Assembly (NCBI GenBank): GCA_963724625.1
Contig: CAVRVO010000004.1
Coordinates: 186,001-250,000, forward strand
Origin: DATBVX01 sp963724625
GTDB lineage: Bacteria; Pseudomonadota; Gammaproteobacteria; Steroidobacterales; Steroidobacteraceae
Direction: 5' to 3'
Length of the DNA: 64,000 nucleotides
The notes beneath the pieces are model-generated. The model ran no database searches. It worked only from the letters and a program-made list of their open reading frames with translations, and had not been told where the DNA came from. Within the stretch, counting starts at the first letter, position 1, and each line of letters begins with the position of its first letter. Both the position numbers and the translations under genes were made by a program. Shown here piece after piece: positions 35,211 through 44,257 of the stretch.

Positions 35211-35722
35211 GCGCCGCGGAAAACCAGCCTGATGGTGCGAGAAGCTGGGTGAGCACCGGGTTGACCATGCTGGCGCGGATTGCCGCCGTGATCGCCGGTA
35301 TCTCACTGGTCGGCATGGCGGTCGTCGAAGGCTGGCAAGTCTATGCCCGCTACGTTCTGAACGACTCACCAAGCTGGACCGAGCCCGTGGCTCTTCTTCT
35401 CATGAGCACGGTGATGATGGCGGGAGCCGCCCTCGGCACCCGCAATGATGCGCACTTCGGCTTTTTCATCGCGGTCGAGCACACGCCCGTGCGTCTGCGC
35501 CGCGTACTGCTCGCCATTGCGCGCCTGATCGCGGCGGCGATTGGCCTGATGTTGTCCGTGTGGGGTGGCCGGCTGCTCCTGGATGGCTGGAGCGTGCCAA
35601 TGGCAGGCGCCCCGTTACCGCAGGGAATCGTTTTTCTGCCGTTCTGCATCGGCGGCGCCCTGATCGTCGTGTTCGCGATCGAACGGCTGATCACTTCGCC
35701 GACGTCGCGGACCGGGGCCTGA
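35207..35722 (+). CDS. TRAP transporter small permease (DctQ family)
   Basis: The 171-residue product has four membrane helices (about 25-45, 60-80, 98-118 and 140-158). It carries the DctQ features YARYVLNDSPSWTEPVALLL in the first half and GTRNDAHFGFFIAVEHTP between helices. It is the small inner-membrane subunit that couples the binding protein and large permease. It overlaps the binding-protein gene by ATGA, and the large permease starts two bases after its stop. Confidence 0.88.
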   Translation: MSAAENQPDGARSWVSTGLTMLARIAAVIAGISLVGMAVVEGWQVYARYVLNDSPSWTEPVALLLMSTVMMAGAALGTRNDAHFGFFIAVEHTPVRLRRVLLAIARLIAAAIGLMLSVWGGRLLLDGWSVPMAGAPLPQGIVFLPFCIGGALIVVFAIERLITSPTSRTGA

Positions 35723-35724
35723 CG

Positions 35725-37005
35725 GTGGCGACCGCCATTCTCTTCGGCGTGATGCTGGTTCTGCTGGTCATGGGTGTACCGGTCGCCTTCGCCCTTATCG
35801 CCGCGGCGTTGGCGACGGTGCTATATCTCGGGTTGCCCGCAATCGTGATCGTGCAGCAGACCGCCGCCGGTGCCAGCATCACTTCGCTCCTCGCCATACC
35901 ACTCTTTATCTTCGCCGGCGAGATCATGATGCGCGGCGGAATCTCCGAGCGGCTGATTGCGTTCGCCTCATCACTGGTCGGCCACCTGCGGGGCGGTCTC
36001 GGGCAGGTGAGCGTGCTTTCGTCGCTGTTCTTCGGCGGTGTATCCGGCTCGGCGATCGCCGATGTTTCAGCAATTGGCGGCACCATGATTCCGCAGATGG
36101 TGAAACGCGGCTTCGATCGTGATTTCGCTGTCAACGTATCGATCTCGGCCGCGGTCGTCGCGCTGCTCGTGCCGCCGTCGCACAACCTCATTCTGTATTC
36201 GGCGGCGGCGGGCGGATCGATCTCTATTGCAGACCTGTTCGCCGCCGGAATCATGCCGGCGCTGCTGCTCACCGCGGTGCTGATGGTGACCGGCTGGGTG
36301 ATCGCGAGCCGTCGCAATTACGCTGTCGAGCCATTCCCTGGTTTCAAGGCGGTAGTGCTTCGCTTCGTCGCAGCGCTTCCAGGGCTGCTGCTGGTGGCGC
36401 TCATCTTCGTCGGCATCCGTGCCGGAATCTTCACTGCAATCGAGAGCGCGTCGATCGCCGTGATCTATGCAGTGCTGGTTGCCGGGCTGGTGTATCGGAA
36501 CCTCTCGTGGCGGACCTTCCTCGAGACCTGTTCCGGCGCGATCCGAACCACGGGCCTGATTCTTTTCATCATCGGCGCGGCGGCGTCGTTTGGCTGGCTG
36601 CTCGCTTACTTGCAGGTGCCCGCGGCGGCGGTCGAGTTTCTGTCCGGCTTCTCGCAGAACAAGAACCTGATCCTGCTGGTGATGGTGCTGACCCTGCTCG
36701 CGCTCGGCACTTTCATGGACCTCGCGCCCCTCATCATCATCTGCACACCGATCTTTCTGCCAATCGCCAAGGCCATTGGCGTCGATCCGGTGCACTTCGG
36801 TGTCATCCTCATTCTCAAAGGCGGCATCGGCCTGATTACGCCGCCTGTCGGCTCCGTGCTGTTCGTCGGCACCGCGATCGGGAAGATCAGCGTCACTGAG
36901 ACGCTGCGTACGATCTGGCCATTCTACCTCGCATCGCTCGCCGTTCTCTTCATCGTCACCTTCGTCCCACCGATCTCACTCTGGCTGCCGGCTTTGCTCA
37001 AGTAG
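35725..37005 (+). CDS. TRAP transporter large permease (DctM family)
   Basis: The 426-residue protein, from GTG 35725, has about twelve membrane segments. DctM hallmarks are GVPVAFALIAAALATVLYLG, IFAGEIMMRGGISERLIAFA, FFGGVSGSAIADVSAIGG, VPPSHNLILYSAAAGGSIS and DLAPLIIICTPIFLPIAKAIG. It carries the substrate across the inner membrane with sodium. The reading frame is open back to 35560, but that part lies inside the small permease gene in another frame. Only the form starting at 35725 begins at a normal first helix. Confidence 0.9.
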   Translation: MATAILFGVMLVLLVMGVPVAFALIAAALATVLYLGLPAIVIVQQTAAGASITSLLAIPLFIFAGEIMMRGGISERLIAFASSLVGHLRGGLGQVSVLSSLFFGGVSGSAIADVSAIGGTMIPQMVKRGFDRDFAVNVSISAAVVALLVPPSHNLILYSAAAGGSISIADLFAAGIMPALLLTAVLMVTGWVIASRRNYAVEPFPGFKAVVLRFVAALPGLLLVALIFVGIRAGIFTAIESASIAVIYAVLVAGLVYRNLSWRTFLETCSGAIRTTGLILFIIGAAASFGWLLAYLQVPAAAVEFLSGFSQNKNLILLVMVLTLLALGTFMDLAPLIIICTPIFLPIAKAIGVDPVHFGVILILKGGIGLITPPVGSVLFVGTAIGKISVTETLRTIWPFYLASLAVLFIVTFVPPISLWLPALLK

Positions 37006-37130
37006 GCCTGCCCGCTTGTTGATTGGGGAAAGGCGCGGCAGGATGGCCGCCAAAGCTCCAACGAAGATCCGGCACACTTCTGGTCAGCAGCACCTGAGTC
37101 AAGACTTCAGAGTCGGTAAAGGGGAGAAGC

Positions 37131-37529
37131 GTGTTCGAAACGGTCAATTGGCTGGCAGTCGCCGTGGCTGCCCTTGCAACGTTTGTCATTGGCGCACCCT
37201 GGTATTCGCCACTGCTGTTTCTGAAGCGCTGGCAGCGTGAGATGGGCGTCGCCGCCAGCAAGCGGGGACACCCGGTGCGAGTTTTTGGCCTGGCGTACCT
37301 CTTCAGCCTCATCGCCACAGCCTGTCTCGCGGCGATTCTGGGACCGGAGGCGGACCCGGTTTCCGGGTTCAAGGTCGGCGCGATCGTCGGCACCTGTTTT
37401 GTTGCCACGAGCTTGGGGGTCAATTATCAGTTCGCAAACCGCAGCTTCGCTGTTCTGCTCATCGATGGCGGATATCACATCCTCCAGTTCGCCGCGTTCG
37501 GCCTGGTGCTAGGCGCCTGGCCCGGATGA
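37131..37529 (+). CDS. DUF1761 membrane protein
   Basis: The 132-residue protein has four membrane segments and the DUF1761 start: VNWLAVAVAALATFVIGAPWYS followed by LLFLKRWQREMG. Then come FGLAYLFSLIATACLAAIL, FKVGAIVGTCFVATSLGVNY and a last helix. The family is widespread and uncharacterised. GTG 37131 has GGGGAGAAGC before it. It lies 125 bases after the TRAP permease, so it is probably an independent gene. Confidence 0.8.
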   Translation: MFETVNWLAVAVAALATFVIGAPWYSPLLFLKRWQREMGVAASKRGHPVRVFGLAYLFSLIATACLAAILGPEADPVSGFKVGAIVGTCFVATSLGVNYQFANRSFAVLLIDGGYHILQFAAFGLVLGAWPG

Positions 37530-37614
37530 ACCGGGTCACACAAAGAGGGTAATCGGCGATGGAACCGGCAGTTGTCAGTGCATTGTCCGCACTGCTCGGG
37601 ACGATACACGCGGT

Positions 37615-38046
37615 ATGAGCGCGCTCGACATCGTCGGAACCTGGGAGCTCGCCCGCGCTTCCGCCACGACCGAGGCGGGCGCTGCCGTTGCTGATCCGTT
37701 TGGCATCAATCCGACCGGGCTCCTCATCTATACCGCTGAAGGTCGGATGTCGGCGATCATCAGCCACGGCGGGCGAAAGCCACTATCGATTGCCGATCGC
37801 GTCTCCTCACCCGCGGAAGAAAGAGGCGCAGCGTTCTCGACGTTCATCGCGTACGCCGGGCGCTACACGTTGTCCGAGGACCGGGTAACTCATCACGTAG
37901 AACTCTCCCTGGTGCCGAACTGGGTGAATACCGACCTGGTGCGCCTGGTTCGCTTCGAAGGGGAGCGCATGACTCTGCGCACGCCACCGATATCGATCGG
38001 CGGAGTGAGCGAAGTGGTGGACCTGCTCTGGGAGCGAGTCAGGTAA
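37615..38046 (+). CDS. Lipocalin-like domain protein
   Basis: The 143-residue product matches the lipocalin_5-like family. DIVGTWELARASATTEAG opens with the GxW motif. NPTGLLIYTAEGRMSAII, FIAYAGRYTLSEDRVTHHVELSLVPNW and LVRFEGERMTLRTPPI follow as paired beta-strands of a small barrel. No signal peptide is present. Homologues are often found with oxidoreductases, but the role is not known. The VOC gene starts 9 bases after its stop. Confidence 0.75.
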   Translation: MSALDIVGTWELARASATTEAGAAVADPFGINPTGLLIYTAEGRMSAIISHGGRKPLSIADRVSSPAEERGAAFSTFIAYAGRYTLSEDRVTHHVELSLVPNWVNTDLVRLVRFEGERMTLRTPPISIGGVSEVVDLLWERVR

Positions 38047-38055
38047 CAGCAGCAC

Positions 38056-38517
38056 ATGATTCAGGGTGCCCGCTACGTTCACACGAATCTCATCGCGCGC
38101 GACTGGGAGGCACTGGTGAAATTCTACGAGTCGGTGTTCGGCTGCGTGCGCGTACCACCCGAGCGCAATTTCTCCGGACCTGTGCTCGAAGCCGGAACCG
38201 GCGTCAAGAGTGCGGCGCTGCGCGGCATGCATCTGCGCTTGCCCGGCCACGGATCCGAGGGTCCGACGCTGGAAATCTTCAGCTACTCGCGCCTTGCTGA
38301 AGGTCCGGCTCCCGTTGTGAATCGCCCCGGATTCGCGCACATTGCGTTTGAAGTCGCGTCCGTTTCCGATGCGCAACAAGCCGTCCTGACGGCAGGCGGC
38401 AGCACGGTGGGCGAGATCGTGACACTCACGACCGCCACCGGCCGACGCATGACTTGGTGCTACGTGACCGATCCTGAGGGGAACATCATCGAGCTGCAGT
38501 CCTGGACCGAGGACTAG
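38056..38517 (+). CDS. VOC-family (glyoxalase-like) protein
   Basis: The 153-residue product has both halves of a VOC module: RYVHTNLIARDWEALVKFYESVFG at the start, the central LRGMHLRLPG and PTLEIFSYSRL, and PGFAHIAFEVASVSDAQQAVL with YVTDPEGNIIELQSW at the end. His12, Glu in PTLEIF, His in FAHIAFEV and the final Glu could form the metal site, as in glyoxalase I. The substrate is unknown. It is close to genes on both sides (9 and 18 bases), so 37615-41099 could be one transcript. Confidence 0.82.
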   Translation: MIQGARYVHTNLIARDWEALVKFYESVFGCVRVPPERNFSGPVLEAGTGVKSAALRGMHLRLPGHGSEGPTLEIFSYSRLAEGPAPVVNRPGFAHIAFEVASVSDAQQAVLTAGGSTVGEIVTLTTATGRRMTWCYVTDPEGNIIELQSWTED

Positions 38518-38535
38518 ACAGGAGCACTGAGCGGC

Positions 38536-38784
38536 ATGCTGCAACTGAGACCGAACTGCGAATGCTGCGATCGTGACCTGCCACCCGGGTCTCACGAGGC
38601 AATGATCTGTTCCTTCGAATGCACGTTCTGCCGCTCCTGCGCCGAAACACGCTTGCACGGTGTCTGTCCCAATTGCGGCGGCGAGCTCGCGGCGCGGCCG
38701 ACACGCGCCGAGCGGTTGCTTGCCAAGTACCCGCCCTCACCGGAACGGGTACACGCGAAGCATCCCTGCCCACCGGTCGCGTGA
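38536..38784 (+). CDS. DUF1272 zinc-finger-like protein
   Basis: The 82-residue protein has the complete DUF1272 cysteine pattern: CECCDRDLPP, then ICSFECTFCRSCAETRLHGVCPNCGGEL. Eight cysteines in CxxC pairs probably bind two zinc ions in a RING-like fold. The tail is LLAKYPPSPERVHAKHPCPP. The role is unknown; the family is usually a stand-alone small protein. Its stop overlaps the GTG start of the cytochrome gene (GTGA). Confidence 0.88.
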   Translation: MLQLRPNCECCDRDLPPGSHEAMICSFECTFCRSCAETRLHGVCPNCGGELAARPTRAERLLAKYPPSPERVHAKHPCPPVA

Positions 38785-41099
38785 TCTTCTCTTCACGCAT
38801 CGTGAATCGCATCGCCCTCGCAGTGCTGCCGCTTCTGGTCCTGGCGGGATGTGAACGCAACCGGAATGAGAACAGCCAGACTCCACCTGCGCCCCAGGTC
38901 GCGGCGACCTTTGTAGGTGGTGAGAAGTGCGCGAGTTGCCACGCTCAGGAGACTGAGCTCTGGCGACAATCGCACCATGCGCTCGCGATGCAGCCAGCTT
39001 CCACGTCCACGGTGCTCGGGAACTTCGACAACGCGAACTTTGTGAAAGATGGTGTCAAATCTGTCTTCTTCACCCGCGACAGCCATTACTACGTTCGCAC
39101 CGATGGTCCTGACGGCAAGCTCGCGGATTTCGAGGTGACCTACACCTTCGGCGTCGAGCCGTTGCAGCAATACCTGATTCCACTCCCTGACGGGAGATTG
39201 CAGGCCCTCGGCATCGCATGGGATACGCGCTCAAAAGAGCAGGGCGGGCAGCGCTGGTTTGATCTGTATCCGAGCGAGAAGATCGATCATCGCGACGTGC
39301 TGCACTGGACGCACCCGGCTCAGAACTGGAATCACCAGTGCGCGGAGTGCCATTCCACCAATCTGGAGAAGAACTATCACGCGGATACGCGTCGCTTCGA
39401 CACCAGGTGGAGCGATGTGAGCGTGGCATGCGAGGCGTGCCACGGCCCGGGCTCACGGCACGTCGCGTGGGCGCAGAGCGGGAGCGACAAGACTGCGTCG
39501 GATCATGGGCTCGTGTTCCGATTGGCCGATCACTCGGGTGGTCTTTGGACCTTCAAGGCGGGCGACCCGATCGCCAAGCGTGCCAAGCCACTCGCTGCTC
39601 ACACGGAAGTGGAAACCTGCGCTCGCTGCCATTCGCGCCGCGCACAGCTTTGGCCTGACTACCAGTACGGCGACGTGCTCGCTCAGACGCATCGCGTCGC
39701 GCTCCTCGATGCCGATCTCTATTTCGCTGATGGCCAGATGCACGATGAGGTGTACGAATACGGCTCGTTCCTGCAGAGCCGGATGTATGCGGCAGGAGTC
39801 ACTTGCTCGGATTGTCACGAGCCGCACAGCTCCCAGCTCCGCGCGGCCGGCAATGCACTGTGCGCGCAGTGCCACCAGGCCGCACATTTCGACACGGCCG
39901 AGCATCATCACCATCCGCCGGGAAGCGCTGGTGCACAGTGCGTCTCATGTCATATGGTCGAGCGCACCTACATGGTGATCGATGGACGGCGCGATCACAG
40001 TTTCCGTGTGCCACGGCCGGACCTGAGCGCAAGTCTCGGCACACCAAACGCCTGCAATGGCTGCCACACGAGCAACGACGCACGCTGGGCGAGCGATATC
40101 GTCGCCAAGTGGTTTCCAAATGGAAGGCACGATTCCCCGCATTACGCACAAGCCATCAACGCCGGTCGCGAATCCGGTGTGGATGCCGAGGGGCTGTTGC
40201 GATTGACGGCGAAAGACGCGGGACAGCCGGCGATCGTGCGCGCAACCGCACTAGACCTGATGGCCTCGTACCTCAGTGAGAAATCCGTAGGCACGATCCA
40301 GAGCGCGCTACAGGATGCAGATCCTCTGGTAAGACGCGCTGCGGCTGAGGGTGCTGCGACACTTGCGCCGCAGAGTCGCGTTGCATTGCTCACGCCGCTG
40401 CTGGCCGATCCGGTTCGCACGGTGCGAATGCAGACCCTGGATGTATTGTTGGATCTGCCTCGCGCCGAGCTGCCGAAAGATGCGCAACAGTCTTTCGACG
40501 CCGCGGTCATGGAGCATCGTCGGATCGAGCTTGCAAATGCCGATCGTGCCGAATCCCAGGTCAACATGGGGTCGCTCGAAGCGCGGCTCGGCAACTTGCC
40601 GGCGGCGCAGAAGGCCTATGCCACTGCGATGGAGCTCGAACCGTCGTTCATTCCCGCCTACATCAACCTGGCGGATCTGTATCGGACTCAGGGCCTGGAG
40701 GGTCAGGCCGAAGCAACACTGCGGCAGGGAATCACGATTCAGCCACGCATCGCGGAGCTGCACCATGTGCTTGGACTCGCGCTCGTGCGTCAGAAGCGCT
40801 TGCCCGAAGCGCAGAAAGAACTGGCGCTGGCAGCCGAGTTGCAGCCGCAAAACCCGCGTTACGCCTATGTGCACGCGATTGCGTTACATGCGGGTGGTGA
40901 TGTGAAAGGTGCCCTCAAGGTTCTGACCGCCACCCAGCAACGCCACCCCGCCAACCGCGAGGTCGTGACCGCGCTCTTTCAGTTCAGCATCGAGAACGGT
41001 GACATGCAGGGAGCACGGCGCTGGGCGCAGCAACTCGCGGTGCTGTTTCCCGATGACCCGCAGGTGCAACAATTGATTCAGCGGCTGGGCGGCTCTTGA
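38781..41099 (+). CDS. Octaheme c-type cytochrome lipoprotein with TPR domain
   Basis: The 772-residue protein, from GTG 38781, has a lipoprotein signal (LPLLVLAGC, Cys24). I count eight CxxCH heme motifs: CASCH, CAECH, CEACH, CARCH, CSDCH, CAQCH, CVSCH and CNGCH. They fall across about residues 50-430. The C-terminal third (about 560-760) has tetratricopeptide repeats such as AQKAYATAMELEPSFIPAY and LAELHHVLG-like helices. The architecture resembles multiheme cytochromes of the c554 group fused to TPRs. It probably moves electrons in the periplasm or at the outer membrane, docking partners through the TPR part. No reductase or oxidase gene adjoins it. Confidence 0.85.
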   Translation: MIFSSRIVNRIALAVLPLLVLAGCERNRNENSQTPPAPQVAATFVGGEKCASCHAQETELWRQSHHALAMQPASTSTVLGNFDNANFVKDGVKSVFFTRDSHYYVRTDGPDGKLADFEVTYTFGVEPLQQYLIPLPDGRLQALGIAWDTRSKEQGGQRWFDLYPSEKIDHRDVLHWTHPAQNWNHQCAECHSTNLEKNYHADTRRFDTRWSDVSVACEACHGPGSRHVAWAQSGSDKTASDHGLVFRLADHSGGLWTFKAGDPIAKRAKPLAAHTEVETCARCHSRRAQLWPDYQYGDVLAQTHRVALLDADLYFADGQMHDEVYEYGSFLQSRMYAAGVTCSDCHEPHSSQLRAAGNALCAQCHQAAHFDTAEHHHHPPGSAGAQCVSCHMVERTYMVIDGRRDHSFRVPRPDLSASLGTPNACNGCHTSNDARWASDIVAKWFPNGRHDSPHYAQAINAGRESGVDAEGLLRLTAKDAGQPAIVRATALDLMASYLSEKSVGTIQSALQDADPLVRRAAAEGAATLAPQSRVALLTPLLADPVRTVRMQTLDVLLDLPRAELPKDAQQSFDAAVMEHRRIELANADRAESQVNMGSLEARLGNLPAAQKAYATAMELEPSFIPAYINLADLYRTQGLEGQAEATLRQGITIQPRIAELHHVLGLALVRQKRLPEAQKELALAAELQPQNPRYAYVHAIALHAGGDVKGALKVLTATQQRHPANREVVTALFQFSIENGDMQGARRWAQQLAVLFPDDPQVQQLIQRLGGS

Positions 41100-41131
41100 G
41101 GCGCGCTGCCCTCACCAGCGCTGCGCGATAC

Positions 41132-42586
41132 TCAGCGCAGTATGCTCCGCACGTCTGACGCAATTCCCAGGCGGTCGTAGGCGCGATTCAGCGCGATCAC
41201 AAAGCGACGCGCGCTGCGCAGTTCCTCCGGGAACACAGCCTCTAGTGCCAGAAAACGCGGTACGTCGCTCGCTGCGCTGTTGCGGCACGCAAGGCCGATA
41301 TCAAACAGCTGTTCCGCCAAAGGATCGACGACGCGGATCGATTTCTCTGCGCGGGTGCGCACGAAATGCATCCACGCGGCCACCGGAATGCACAGCCTGT
41401 CGATCGGCCGACCGACCGTGATGCTGTCAGCAATGGTGCCGAACAGGCGAAACGGCAGCTTCTGCGAGCCGTCCCAGGCGATCTGTGCCAGCGGATGGCG
41501 AATCTCCGGATTACGAAAGCGATTGAGGATCGTCTCTATGTACTGAGGCAGATCGAGCCCGCGCGGCGCGACCACGTTCGGGAGGATGTCTTCTGTCATC
41601 AGCCTGCGGACAAACCCCGATAGTTCCCGATCCTGCATCGCCTGCGACACGGTTTCGATGCCCGCGAGCGATCCGAGGTACGCCAATGAGGAATGCGCGC
41701 CATTGAGCAGGCGCAGCTTCGCCCGATCGCACGCCGCGACGTCATCGGTCAACGTCACGCCGACCGACTGCAACGCGCTGAGATCGCTGCGTTCATCCTG
41801 TTCGACTACCCACTGCACGAAATTCTCGCGCTGCACCGGCCAGCGATCCTCTGCGCCAAGGGCTCTAGCCACGCGTTCGTGCAGAGCGTCGTTCGTCGCG
41901 GGAGTGATGCTGTCGATCATGGTACGCGGGAAAGGCACCTGCGCTTCGATCCAGTCGGCAAGTGCGCGATCTGAGTGTCGCACGAACTGCACGACGGCCC
42001 GACGCAAGCGTTGCCCGTTGTCGACCATGTTGTCGCAGCTCACGACCACGAAGGGTTCGAGCTTCGCATCGCGACGTTGGCGCAGCGCCGCGGCCAGAAA
42101 CCCGATCAGTGTCGAGGGCGAGTCGGGCGACTGCAGATCGTGGCGAATCTCCGGGTGTTCGAAATCGAGAACCCCGCCCGCGCCCAGGCAGTAGCCTTTC
42201 TCAGTGACAGTCGCAGTCACGATGCGCGTCTCGGGCGCCACCATGCGTGCGATCACCGCCGCGGGATCCTCTGGCGCAACCAGCACCTCGCGGAGCGCGC
42301 CGATGACGCGGTACGAGCACTCCGCGTCGAGAATTGCGGTCGTATAGAGCCCATCCTGCGGCTTGAGCGCATCACGAACGCCGGCACTGTGCAGCGCCAC
42401 CGCACATATGCCCCAGTGCGGATCCTGGTGCAGGAGGTCGTCCAGATAGTTCGCCTGGTGGACCCGGTGAAAGGCACCGGGCCCGAAATGCACGACCCCG
42501 ATGCGAACGGCGTTGAGGTCATACTCCGGAATACGCACGCCACTCGGCAGGCGCGGCAATTCGGCGCGACAGAGATAGGGATTCAA
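41132..42586 (-). CDS. Mannitol dehydrogenase-family uronate reductase (fructuronate/tagaturonate)
   Basis: The 484-residue product is a long-chain polyol dehydrogenase. It begins RIGVVHFGPGAFHRVHQANY, the UxuB-type NAD-binding start, and has the catalytic Lys-Asn-His signature in AKLRLLNGAHSSLAYLG. It reduces a keto-uronate to the hexonate with NADH. By sequence it is of the fructuronate reductase (UxuB) type, but its neighbour is altronate dehydratase, so tagaturonate to altronate is the reaction that would complete this locus. It follows the dehydratase gene by 16 bases on the same strand. Confidence 0.82.
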   Translation of the reverse strand: MNPYLCRAELPRLPSGVRIPEYDLNAVRIGVVHFGPGAFHRVHQANYLDDLLHQDPHWGICAVALHSAGVRDALKPQDGLYTTAILDAECSYRVIGALREVLVAPEDPAAVIARMVAPETRIVTATVTEKGYCLGAGGVLDFEHPEIRHDLQSPDSPSTLIGFLAAALRQRRDAKLEPFVVVSCDNMVDNGQRLRRAVVQFVRHSDRALADWIEAQVPFPRTMIDSITPATNDALHERVARALGAEDRWPVQRENFVQWVVEQDERSDLSALQSVGVTLTDDVAACDRAKLRLLNGAHSSLAYLGSLAGIETVSQAMQDRELSGFVRRLMTEDILPNVVAPRGLDLPQYIETILNRFRNPEIRHPLAQIAWDGSQKLPFRLFGTIADSITVGRPIDRLCIPVAAWMHFVRTRAEKSIRVVDPLAEQLFDIGLACRNSAASDVPRFLALEAVFPEELRSARRFVIALNRAYDRLGIASDVRSILR

Positions 42587-42602
42587 GCGCGGTTTCGCGC
42601 AG

Positions 42603-44114
42603 TCACAGCGTGACCCCGCCCTTCCAGATGGCGATTTCGCGTTCGCCGTTTGCTTCGTTGCGCGCGGCCTGTCCGGACGCAGTGGCGAGCACGAGCTCCA
42701 TCAACTCCTCGGCAGCTGCATCCATGCCCAGCCCGCTAACCACCCGTCCGGCGTCGAAGTCGATCCAGTGAGGTTTCTTCACCGCCAGTGCGGAGTTGGA
42801 ACTGATCTTGAGTGTCGGCGCGGGAAAGCCGAGCGGTGTGCCACGACCGGTCGTGAATAGCAGAATGTTGGCTCCGGCTCCGACCAGCGCGGTCGAGGAA
42901 ATGGCGTCGTTGCCCGGCGCCTCGAGCAATGACAGGCCAGAACGCGCGATGCTGGCGCCATAACGAAGGACATCCGTGACAGTCGCCCGTCCGCCTTTCT
43001 GAACTGCGCCCAGGGATTTCTCCTCCAGCGTCGTGATGCCACCGGCGATGTTTCCAGGCGACGGATTTTCGTGCACCGGCTGGTGATGATCGAGAAAGTA
43101 TTGCTTGAAGCCATTTACCAGTGTCACGACATTGCGCGCGACATTCTCGCTGGCGGCACGTTCGAGCAGCACATGTTCCGCGCCAAACACTTCCGGGATC
43201 TCCGTCAGCACCGCGGCGCCGCCGGCACTTGTCACCCGATCAGCGATTCGGCCTACCAGTGGATTGGCGGTTATGCCGCTCAGACCATCGGAGCCGCCAC
43301 ACTTGAGGCCGAGTGTCAGCTTGTCGAGACCGCATGGCGTGCGCACTTCCTGCGCCGCCTGATTGACGAGTTCCTCGAGCACCTCGAGGCCCTTCTCGGT
43401 TTCATCGTCGGCCGCCTGCGCAGCGAAGGCGCGAATGCGGCGCTGTTCGACTTCTGAAAGTTCGCCGAGCAGTGCCCCGAGTTGATTCGATTCGCACCCC
43501 AGGCCAAGGATCAGCACGCCACCCGCGTTGGGATGACGAGCCAGCGCTGCAAGCAGTCCCCGTGTGCGCTCGAGATCATCGCCAAGTTGCGAGCATCCGA
43601 ACTGGTGTGTGAAGGCGTAGATGCCATCGACGCGCATTCCAAAGCGTTGCGTGCCAAGGCGCGCGATGCGTTCGGCCGTGCGATTCACGCAACCCACGGT
43701 GGGCAGGATCCAGATCTCGTTGCGCGTGCCGGCTCGACCGTCCGCGCGTACATAGCCCTGGAATGTCGCACCGCTCTCAGTCGGATTCCGCAATTGCGAA
43801 TTGCGCGTGTGCAGATCGTAGGACTCGATGCCCGAGAGCTGCGTCGCCAGGTTATGCGTGTGCACCAATGCGCCCGCTGCGATTGCCTGCTGCGCCCGAC
43901 CGATGGGCCAGCCGTACTTCTGGATCTGCGCGCCGGAAGCGATCGCGCGCAACGCCATCTTGTGGCCGGGCGGAATTGCCTCGAGCGCTAAGACCGTTGC
44001 ATCCCCCACCGGGACGCGCTCTCCGGCCTCGATCGGACGCAATGCGACAACGACATCATCGCGTGGATCGATGCGCCAGGCTGCGGGAGCCGCAATGTGA
44101 GGCTGGGCTGTCAT
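42603..44114 (-). CDS. uxaA: Altronate dehydratase
   Basis: The 503-residue protein from ATG 44114 has the two UxaA domains. The N-terminal SAF domain carries ALEAIPPGHKMALRAIASG and KYGWPIGRA. The C-terminal part has RADGRAGTRNEIWILPTVGC, FTHQFGCSQLGDD, LGLKCGGSDGLSGITANP and TGRGTPLGFPAPTLKISSNS, which bind iron and the substrate. It dehydrates altronate to 2-keto-3-deoxygluconate in the cytoplasm. Operator D lies 54 bases upstream, between it and the LacI gene. The in-frame extension to 44222 would run through the operator and is not used. Confidence 0.92.
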   Translation of the reverse strand: MTAQPHIAAPAAWRIDPRDDVVVALRPIEAGERVPVGDATVLALEAIPPGHKMALRAIASGAQIQKYGWPIGRAQQAIAAGALVHTHNLATQLSGIESYDLHTRNSQLRNPTESGATFQGYVRADGRAGTRNEIWILPTVGCVNRTAERIARLGTQRFGMRVDGIYAFTHQFGCSQLGDDLERTRGLLAALARHPNAGGVLILGLGCESNQLGALLGELSEVEQRRIRAFAAQAADDETEKGLEVLEELVNQAAQEVRTPCGLDKLTLGLKCGGSDGLSGITANPLVGRIADRVTSAGGAAVLTEIPEVFGAEHVLLERAASENVARNVVTLVNGFKQYFLDHHQPVHENPSPGNIAGGITTLEEKSLGAVQKGGRATVTDVLRYGASIARSGLSLLEAPGNDAISSTALVGAGANILLFTTGRGTPLGFPAPTLKISSNSALAVKKPHWIDFDAGRVVSGLGMDAAAEELMELVLATASGQAARNEANGEREIAIWKGGVTL

Positions 44115-44167
44115 GTCTCCAAAAGAATGGCACAAAAAGCTGGGAAGGAGCCGATGATAACTGCTAT

Positions 44168-44181
44168 GGTAACCGGTGTCA
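44168..44181. promoter_or_regulatory. LacI-type operator D (GGTAACCGGTGTCA)
   Basis: It shares ACCGGTGTCA with sites A-C. It lies between the divergent altronate dehydratase and LacI genes, 54 and 76 bases from their starts. This suggests control of both, including autoregulation of the repressor. Confidence 0.65.
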
Positions 44182-44257
44182 TTCGTGGCCAGATGTTGGT
44201 CTGGCCGCCCGTAGCGCCCCACCGGCGTGATGGCGGGTTATTCTGTAAAGGGTATTC

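Noticed and set aside
35560..35724. Upstream extension of the TRAP large permease
   Set aside because: It overlaps the small permease in a different frame and contains an Arg-rich non-membrane sequence unlike DctM.
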